Positions 1 through 4,365 of a DNA stretch of 5,900 bases are shown here, piece after piece. Source of the DNA: an uncultured Mucispirillum sp. GTDB lineage: Bacteria > Chrysiogenota > Deferribacteres > Deferribacterales > Mucispirillaceae. A program made the position numbers and the translations under genes. The stretch is taken from contig CAMEOC010000074.1 in assembly GCA_945929285.1 (NCBI GenBank), forward strand, positions 1-5,900, written 5' to 3'. Within the stretch, counting starts at the first letter, position 1. Each line of letters begins with the position of its first letter. A model generated the notes under the pieces. It saw only the letters and a program-made list of their open reading frames with translations, had not been told where the DNA came from and did no database searches.

Positions 1-793
1 CAGGCTTGCCGTTTTGCATAACAACCCCATGGGTTTTGCCTGCAATTTGCAGTTCATTTAAAGCTTCCACCACAGGAAATTCAGGGGGAAACATAACAGG
101 CTCAGTATCCATATAATTTTCCACTTCCTGTTTTTCCATATTTTCAGAAAGGCAGGCAAGAAAATTTCTTGTAAGGTTTGTAACTGTTAAAATACCTTTT
201 ATAATCTGCTTTCTATTTATAATTAATAAACTGCTTATTTTATGTTCTGCCATAAGCCTTGCTGCTTCTTCCACAGATTTGCCAGTTTGTATGGAAATAA
301 CAGGGGAGCTCATAACTCCTGCCACCGTTTGGTAAACAGACTGCATTAAAAAAGCATTAGATGAATTATCAAGCTGAGTCAGCCTAAGTTGAATATCTTT
401 TATTAATTTACTTCTAAAATCATCAGAAAGCTCCATAAGCCTGTAAATACCAAGCTCATGCACAAATAATAAATCGCAGTCAGATTTGGCAACGGCATTC
501 ATTGTATACATGGTTTTGCCTAAAAATGTGGAAAGCCCCACTGGGCAGTTGTAGCAGGAAACTTCTATTTTAGAGTTTGGTCTGCTTAAAACTATCTCAC
601 CATTTAATAAAAAATAAATACCTTTATGGTAGCGTTCACCTTTTCTAAAAGCAAGTTCCCCTGTTAAGATATGTATTTCTTCAAAACGGGTAACTGCAGA
701 TTTTATATCTTCAGTAGATAAGCTTTCAAAAAGATGCTGTTTTTTTATCTTTTCCAAAATATTTTCTGGTAAAACTTGTGTATCTTCAGTCAT
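1..793 (-). CDS. cNMP-binding-like plus CBS-pair regulatory protein, N-terminal part (cut by window edge)
   Basis: The gene reads leftward from ATG at 793-791 and is open at base 1, giving 264 residues without a stop. AGGTGA (complement of 797-802) lies 3 bases before the ATG and supports this start. Residues about 15-140 look like a cyclic-nucleotide-binding (CAP_ED) beta-roll: an 'LFESLSTEDI' entry, a 'GIYFLLNGEIVLS' strand pair, then a helical stretch. Residues about 160-212 form one CBS domain ('VMSSPVISIQ' to 'IIKGILTVTNLT') and 227-264 begin a second ('YMDTEPVMFPPEFPVVEAL'). There is no signal peptide or membrane segment, so it should be cytoplasmic. This order is typical of proteins that continue into a DUF294 nucleotidyltransferase (GlnD-like) region; that part would lie outside the window, so its presence is inferred. 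The usual phosphate-binding cassette (Gly-Glu plus a later Arg) is not visible, so cAMP or cGMP binding is doubtful. The domain calls are fairly sure; the overall role and ligand are unknown. Confidence 0.85.
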   Translation of the reverse strand, partial: MTEDTQVLPENILEKIKKQHLFESLSTEDIKSAVTRFEEIHILTGELAFRKGERYHKGIYFLLNGEIVLSRPNSKIEVSCYNCPVGLSTFLGKTMYTMNAVAKSDCDLLFVHELGIYRLMELSDDFRSKLIKDIQLRLTQLDNSSNAFLMQSVYQTVAGVMSSPVISIQTGKSVEEAARLMAEHKISSLLIINRKQIIKGILTVTNLTRNFLACLSENMEKQEVENYMDTEPVMFPPEFPVVEALNELQIAGKTHGVVMQNGKP

Positions 794-796
794 TAT

Positions 797-802
797 TCAC
801 CT
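797..802 (-). promoter_or_regulatory. Ribosome binding site of the leftward CBS gene
   Basis: Read on the minus strand this is AGGTGA, separated by three bases from ATG at 793-791. It is the same Shine-Dalgarno word used before the genes at 1006 and 4366, which fixes the start of the leftward gene. Confidence 0.7.
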
Positions 803-945
803 GTTAATATAAAAAATAACATAGTTATATTTATATGGTTTGCTGATTAAAGTAAACCAAACATATAATAAAAATGAAATGAAAATATATTATATAATTG
901 TGCAAATAAAACATAAATTTATTTATAATAAAGTGTTTTTTTACC

Positions 946-974
946 TTGTAAAAATTGTAAAAAGTATATATCAT
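946..974 (+). promoter_or_regulatory. Candidate sigma70-type promoter for the 1006 gene cluster
   Basis: TTGTAA at 946-951 (4 of 6 against TTGACA) and TATCAT at 969-974 (5 of 6 against TATAAT) are separated by 17 bases. Transcription would begin around 981, leaving a leader of about 25 bases before the ATG at 1006. In such AT-rich DNA similar pairs occur by chance, and overlapping alternatives such as TTGTAA at 955-960 exist. Confidence 0.35.
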
Positions 975-994
975 TTGCCATTAATTATTTTTTT

Positions 995-1001
995 AAGGTG
1001 A
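995..1001 (+). promoter_or_regulatory. Ribosome binding site of the DUF815-type ATPase gene
   Basis: AAGGTGA lies four bases before ATG at 1006-1008. It supports this start over later internal ATGs. Confidence 0.7.
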
Positions 1002-1005
1002 TAAT

Positions 1006-1740
1006 ATGCTGGAAAGTGCAGCTTATAGATATATAAATGGAGAGTTAGAACCTGCTTATATAGAAAGTGATATTGAACTTTCTGAGCTTTTAGCTGTTAC
1101 AGATAATGTGGAATTGGCAGATAAAAATATAGCATCTTTTATAGCAGGAGGCCCATGCCTTAATATGCTTTTATGGGGCGAAAAAGGCAGCGGCAAATCA
1201 ACCCTTTTAAAGCTTTTAGCCTTAAAATATGCAAAAGATAACCTTGTAACCATAGAATTTATTGATGAAAGCGTTGGTGCAATTTATAAACTTTATAAAA
1301 TAATTAGGGAAAACAGCAGTAAAAAATTTATATTGTTTTTTGATGATATATCTTTTAATACATCAGATATCTCATATAGAAGGTTTAAATCTGCCATAGA
1401 AGGCGGCATAGAATCAAAACCAAAAAATGTAATATTTTGTACCACATCCAATAAACGCCATATTGTTTCAGGTTCTTCCCAGGAAGTAGCTGATATTTAT
1501 GATAGAGATGAAGCCAATGAGCAGACATCTTTACAGGCTCGCTTTGGGTTATCCATTGGCTTTTATGCTTTAAGAAAAGATGATTACTTAAATATTGTAA
1601 AAATGTATTTGGAAAAGTATAATATAAATATACCCCAGGACTGGGAAAAACAGGCTGAAAGCTATGCAATTGACAGGGGCGGCAGAAGCGGCCGTTTAGC
1701 AAAACAGTTTGCAGCATATTTATATTTACAAAACATATAA
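1006..1740 (+). CDS. DUF815-family AAA-type ATPase
   Basis: This 244-residue cytoplasmic P-loop protein matches the DUF815 (AAA-like ATPase) pattern. A Walker A loop 'GEKGSGKST' spans residues 58-66 inside 'NMLLWGEKGSGKSTLLKLLA'. A Walker B strand 'FILFFDD' at 108-114 runs into 'ISF'. 'FKSAIEGGI' at 127-135 matches the family's LK-x-LEGG element. 'NVIFCTTSNKRHI' at 141-153 matches its sensor-1 and TSN-RRH signature, and 'SLQARFGLSIGF' at 175-186 matches its SL-x-x-RFGL element. A late 'DRGGRSGRLAKQF' at 223-235 could supply a sensor-2 arginine. The start is set by AAGGTGA at 995-1001. It looks a little short at the N-terminus for the family and lacks the extended N-terminal region of many members. 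It is the first gene of a tight three-gene run. ATP binding is well supported; the cellular substrate of DUF815 proteins is not established, so no pathway is assigned. Confidence 0.88.
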   Translation: MLESAAYRYINGELEPAYIESDIELSELLAVTDNVELADKNIASFIAGGPCLNMLLWGEKGSGKSTLLKLLALKYAKDNLVTIEFIDESVGAIYKLYKIIRENSSKKFILFFDDISFNTSDISYRRFKSAIEGGIESKPKNVIFCTTSNKRHIVSGSSQEVADIYDRDEANEQTSLQARFGLSIGFYALRKDDYLNIVKMYLEKYNINIPQDWEKQAESYAIDRGGRSGRLAKQFAAYLYLQNI

Positions 1741-1748
1741 AAAGGAGT
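1741..1748 (+). promoter_or_regulatory. Ribosome binding site of the DinI-like small protein
   Basis: AAAGGAGT begins right after the ATPase stop codon (TAA, 1738-1740) and lies six bases before ATG at 1755. It is the strongest Shine-Dalgarno sequence in the window and is good evidence that the 76-codon frame downstream is a real gene. Confidence 0.75.
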
Positions 1749-1754
1749 GGAAAA

Positions 1755-1985
1755 ATGTATATTGAAGTAAACTTATCTATAGAAAAATGCGGCGGCAAAG
1801 AAATGCTGCCATTAGTTATTCAAAATGTGGAAGAAGCTTTAAAACAAAAGTTTCCAGAAGCTGAAATAGTTGTTCGCAAAGGTTTTTTTAGAACAATTGA
1901 CGGCATCTTTTCTGATGATTTATATACAGAAGGGGAAGCAAGACAGCTTGTTCATTTAGTTAGGGAAAGAACTTTAAGACAGTAA
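1755..1985 (+). CDS. Small protein of 76 residues, DinI-like layout (function unassigned)
   Basis: A strong ribosome binding site (AAAGGAGT) and close packing between two same-strand genes, 14 bases after one and 6 before the next, support this as real. The protein is soluble, with no signal or membrane segment. Its predicted layout is a strand ('MYIEVNLSIE', 1-10), a long helix ending in 'KQKFPEAE' (about 15-37), a strand ('IVVRKGF', 38-44), a strand ('RTIDGIF', 46-52) and an acidic-to-basic helix ('TEGEARQLVHLVRERTL', 58-74). From memory, E. coli DinI, the RecA-filament modulator of about 81 residues, has the same order and similar landmarks: an M-x-(I/V)-E-V start, 'FP' at the end of helix 1, and V-x-V-R in strand 2. 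That resemblance is weak in identity, and DinI's acidic C-terminal tail is not obvious here. Existence is well supported; the DinI relationship is inference only. Confidence 0.75.
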   Translation: MYIEVNLSIEKCGGKEMLPLVIQNVEEALKQKFPEAEIVVRKGFFRTIDGIFSDDLYTEGEARQLVHLVRERTLRQ

Positions 1986-1991
1986 AAAGTA

Positions 1992-3230
1992 ATGAAGATA
2001 TTCAGGGTTATTTTTTTTATTTGTATATTATGGGCAGGCCGTGTTTATGCTGAAGATAATGTTACTGAAAGTAATATTATTGCCAGTGATAATGTAAGCG
2101 ATAATATTATAAGTAAAAAAAAGCCTGTAAAAATACCTGAAAAACTTGTGCCAGATAGAAAGATTAATGATAAAAACCAGTTTATGCAGGAATTTGGGTT
2201 TCCTTCAAGAGAGGAATTAAAATTTAATATAAATATAAATGCAAAAGATAAAGGGCTTTATGATGATGTAACTCTTTCTATGGTAAACAGGTGTTCCACT
2301 GAAAATATTTGGGGAAAGGATAAGCTTTATATTGAAGGGGCAGTTTCTGGGGGTATGCTTGGCTTTAGCTATTCTTCTGTAAATAATTTAGATGCTTATA
2401 ACCCTATGCCTATTGTGCCTTATGGTATGCTTCATTTAAAATTTATGTCTGGCTCAAGGTTTTCCCCAGAAATAAAACTGCAGGATTCCCGCTTTATTTT
2501 TTCTAAATCAGATATTGAGTTAAAGGAAAACCCACAAAACTACAATAATTATTATATAAAACTTCCCCTTGGCTTTTCCATACCTTTTTTTGGCTATGAT
2601 TCAAAAGTATATGTAGATGGCAGTTATTCAAGCCTGCATAATAATTTTCAAGTTATGCGTCCTTTTATGGTTAAAGGCAAAATGCTAAATGAAGGCGATA
2701 AATTTAGTGTAACTTCTACCACCTGGAATGTAAGGCTTTATCTTGATACTCCAGTGGTGGCAAAGCCTTCCATTACAGAATATGCTTATTTTGGTATATA
2801 TTATGATGAATATACAAGCCCTCGCACAGCTAACCCTGGCAGTGATTATGGCGGCTATTCAAAAATGGTTTTAAACACCCTTGCAAGAAGCGGCGGCTTA
2901 TTTTATGAAATGCAGCTTGATTTATATAAAGGGTTTATGTTTGGTATTGCTGCCCATATAGGTTATGGAGAAATTGAAATAAAGCAGGATACAGCATCAT
3001 ATAAAGTGGAATATGATAATACAAAAGGGCTTATAGCTTATAAAGCCCGCTTAAATTTAGGATACGAATATATATTTAAAAATCACCATGTGGGAGTGGC
3101 CTTTAGTGCAGGTGTAGAATATGGTGGATATATACCATTTTTCTTTGCAAAACAGGAAAACCTTTACGGCCTGCGATTAGATGGTGATTTAAGATATTTT
3201 GCTGAACTAAAATTTCTTTTTGGTTATTAG
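1992..3230 (+). CDS. Exported protein, probable outer-membrane beta-barrel, unknown function
   Basis: The 412-residue product begins with a clear Sec signal peptide: Lys2 and Arg5, a hydrophobic core 'VIFFICILWAG' (6-16), and a likely cleavage after 'VYA' at residue 20. An Asn/Asp/Ser-rich low-complexity stretch (21-45) and a basic Lys/Pro segment (43-57) follow. From about 110 onward many short alternating strands rich in Tyr, Phe and Gly appear, for example 'KLYIEGAVSG' (111-120), 'NYYIKLPLGFSIPFF' (186-200), 'LFYEMQLDLYKGFMFGIAA' (303-321), 'YKARLNLGYEYIF' (350-362) and a terminal 'YFAELKFLFGY' ending in an aromatic residue, as barrel C-termini do. There are no other membrane helices. I do not recognise the family; a porin-like or structural surface protein is possible. 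The start has no clear Shine-Dalgarno and lies only six bases after the previous stop, so translation is probably coupled. The gene ends in tandem TAG codons at 3228-3233. Confidence 0.85.
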   Translation: MKIFRVIFFICILWAGRVYAEDNVTESNIIASDNVSDNIISKKKPVKIPEKLVPDRKINDKNQFMQEFGFPSREELKFNININAKDKGLYDDVTLSMVNRCSTENIWGKDKLYIEGAVSGGMLGFSYSSVNNLDAYNPMPIVPYGMLHLKFMSGSRFSPEIKLQDSRFIFSKSDIELKENPQNYNNYYIKLPLGFSIPFFGYDSKVYVDGSYSSLHNNFQVMRPFMVKGKMLNEGDKFSVTSTTWNVRLYLDTPVVAKPSITEYAYFGIYYDEYTSPRTANPGSDYGGYSKMVLNTLARSGGLFYEMQLDLYKGFMFGIAAHIGYGEIEIKQDTASYKVEYDNTKGLIAYKARLNLGYEYIFKNHHVGVAFSAGVEYGGYIPFFFAKQENLYGLRLDGDLRYFAELKFLFGY

Positions 3231-3267
3231 TAGGTTATATAAAATTCTATATTTTTCATTTCCATTC

Positions 3268-3296
3268 TTGCAAAAATTCTTAAAATAATATAAAAT
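3268..3296 (+). promoter_or_regulatory. Probable sigma70-type promoter of pheST
   Basis: TTGCAA at 3268-3273 (4 of 6 against TTGACA) and TAAAAT at 3291-3296 (5 of 6 against TATAAT) are spaced by exactly 17 bases. Transcription would start near 3303, giving a leader of about 35 bases. That leader is too short for a T-box and carries no Phe-rich leader peptide or GC-rich hairpin, so the attenuation known for E. coli pheST is not apparent here. The promoter lies in a 107-base spacer that also shows no convincing terminator for the preceding gene, so some read-through from upstream is possible. Confidence 0.5.
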
Positions 3297-3325
3297 GTGA
3301 TGTTATTTATTTAATTATTAAAATC

Positions 3326-3331
3326 AAAGGG
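3326..3331 (+). promoter_or_regulatory. Ribosome binding site of pheS
   Basis: AAAGGG lies six bases before ATG at 3338-3340 and supports that start. Confidence 0.55.
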
Positions 3332-3337
3332 TTATAT

Positions 3338-4357
3338 ATGAATAATGATGAGTTAAAAAAAGCTTCTGAATTTGAAGATGAGATTGAAAAAAGCTCCACA
3401 CTAGATGAGCTTAATGAAATCCGTATAAAATATATGGGTAAAAAGGGCATAATAAGCCTTTTAAATAAAGTTTTAGGTTCCCTAACCCCAGAAGAAAGGC
3501 CAAAAATGGGGGAAGCTATTCAAAATTTACGCAATAATTTTGAAGAAAAATTTAATGCAAAAACATCAAAAATAAAAAAAGCTTTAAAAGATATAGCTAT
3601 TGCTCAAGAAAATATTGATGTTACATTATCAGCTTATCCTTTTAATAAAGGCTCATTACACCCTGTTAAAAAAATATATGATGAAATAGTTGATGTTTTC
3701 ACTTCAGCTGGATTTATGGTTGCTCAAGGGCCAGAAATAGAAGATGATTTTCATAACTTTGAAGCATTAAACCTGCCAAAATCTCACCCTGCAAGAGATA
3801 TGCAGGATACTTTTTATATAGATGAAAATAATATTGTTTTAAGAACTCACACATCCCCTGTGCAGGTGCGTGTTATGGAAAGCCAAAAACCACCTATAAA
3901 AATAATTGCTCCAGGGGCAGTATACAGGTGTGATTACGACCAAACCCACTCCCCAATGTTTCACCAAATAGAAGGGCTTGTGGTGGATAAAGGCATTACC
4001 ATGGCAGATTTAAAAGGCACATTAAAACTTTTTATTTCCCGCATATTAGGTGATGATTTAGATGTTAGGCTTCGCCCTAGCTTTTTCCCATTTACAGAGC
4101 CTTCTGCAGAAGTGGATATGGGCTGTGTGCACTGCAGAGGAAAAGGCTGTAGAATGTGTAAAGGCACAGGCTGGATAGAGATTGCAGGCTGTGGCATGGT
4201 AAACCCTGAAGTATTTAAACATGTGGGAATAGACCCAGAAATATACAGCGGTTTTGCCTTTGGTATGGGCATTGAAAGGATAGCACTTTTAAAATACGGC
4301 ATTGATGATATACGCCTATTTTATGAAAACTCTCTTAAATTTTTAAAACAGTTCTAG
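3338..4357 (+). CDS. pheS: Phenylalanyl-tRNA synthetase alpha subunit
   Basis: This subunit carries the class II aminoacylation site that joins phenylalanine to tRNA-Phe using ATP, in a cytoplasmic (alpha-beta)2 complex with PheT. The 339 residues look full length. Residues 1-95 are the charged N-terminal coiled-coil arm that contacts tRNA. The catalytic domain follows: 'HPVKKIYDEIVDVFTSAGF' (108-126, motif 1 region), 'SHPARDMQDTFYI' (149-161), 'LRTHTSPVQVRVM' (168-180), motif 2 'YRCDYDQTHSPMFHQIEG' (196-213), and motif 3 'GFAFGMGIERIALL' (305-318). It ends in the usual 'FYENSLKFLKQF'. Four cysteines at 263, 266, 271 and 274 form the CxxC-x4-CxxC element found in many bacterial PheS. Ala307 aligns with E. 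coli Ala294, the residue controlling substrate pocket size, so the pocket looks wild type. pheT follows 8 bases after the stop. Confidence 0.98.
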   Translation: MNNDELKKASEFEDEIEKSSTLDELNEIRIKYMGKKGIISLLNKVLGSLTPEERPKMGEAIQNLRNNFEEKFNAKTSKIKKALKDIAIAQENIDVTLSAYPFNKGSLHPVKKIYDEIVDVFTSAGFMVAQGPEIEDDFHNFEALNLPKSHPARDMQDTFYIDENNIVLRTHTSPVQVRVMESQKPPIKIIAPGAVYRCDYDQTHSPMFHQIEGLVVDKGITMADLKGTLKLFISRILGDDLDVRLRPSFFPFTEPSAEVDMGCVHCRGKGCRMCKGTGWIEIAGCGMVNPEVFKHVGIDPEIYSGFAFGMGIERIALLKYGIDDIRLFYENSLKFLKQF

Positions 4358-4361
4358 GTGA
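4356..4361 (+). promoter_or_regulatory. Ribosome binding site of pheT, overlapping the pheS stop codon
   Basis: AGGTGA shares its first two bases with the pheS stop codon TAG (4355-4357) and lies four bases before ATG at 4366. A ribosome finishing pheS would clear this site only at termination, which suggests coupled translation and balanced subunit amounts. Confidence 0.7.
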
Positions 4362-4365
4362 AAAA

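Larger units (their letters stand above)
794..1005. promoter_or_regulatory. Divergent promoter region between the leftward CBS gene and the rightward ATPase gene
   Basis: This 212-base, strongly AT-rich spacer separates two genes that point away from each other, so it should hold promoters for both. A TATAAT occurs on the minus strand at 894-889, but no good -35 box sits at the usual distance, so the leftward promoter is only a candidate. Near the leftward gene there is a short inverted repeat, TGGTTT at 836-841 and AAACCA at 854-859 with a 12-base loop, which would fall in that gene's leader or act as an operator. No terminator, RNA gene or credible small coding gene was seen. Confidence 0.5.

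Noticed and set aside
793..822. A nine-codon leftward frame (MLFFILTGE) whose stop overlaps the CBS gene's ATG as TAATG.
   Set aside because: There is no Shine-Dalgarno before its ATG and it is very short. The AGGTGA within it serves the main gene. Overlap by chance is likely.
1385..1798. A 137-codon minus-strand open frame.
   Set aside because: It lies opposite the well-supported ATPase gene and the start of the small gene, has no ribosome binding site, and reads as antisense codon shadow.
3237..3252. ATATA/TATAT inverted repeat followed by T-rich sequence after the barrel gene, considered as a terminator.
   Set aside because: The stem is five A-T pairs only and would be too weak; such patterns are expected by chance in this spacer.
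3300..3314. Four-codon frame (MLFI) in the pheST leader, considered as a Phe leader peptide for attenuation.
   Set aside because: It has a single Phe codon, no ribosome binding site, and no following hairpin or terminator structure.
3310..3322. Perfect AT-only palindrome TTTAAT-T-ATTAAA between the pheS promoter and its ribosome binding site.
   Set aside because: It could be an operator, but it contains no G/C and the spacer is so AT-rich that chance is a sufficient explanation.
4124..4162. Cys4 element (CxxC-x4-CxxC) in PheS, considered as an inserted zinc finger.
   Set aside because: The same Gly/Cys-rich element is common in bacterial PheS, so it is an ordinary family feature.
3961..4302. 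A 113-codon minus-strand open frame.
   Set aside because: It lies wholly opposite the conserved motif 2 to motif 3 region of pheS, so it is a shadow.
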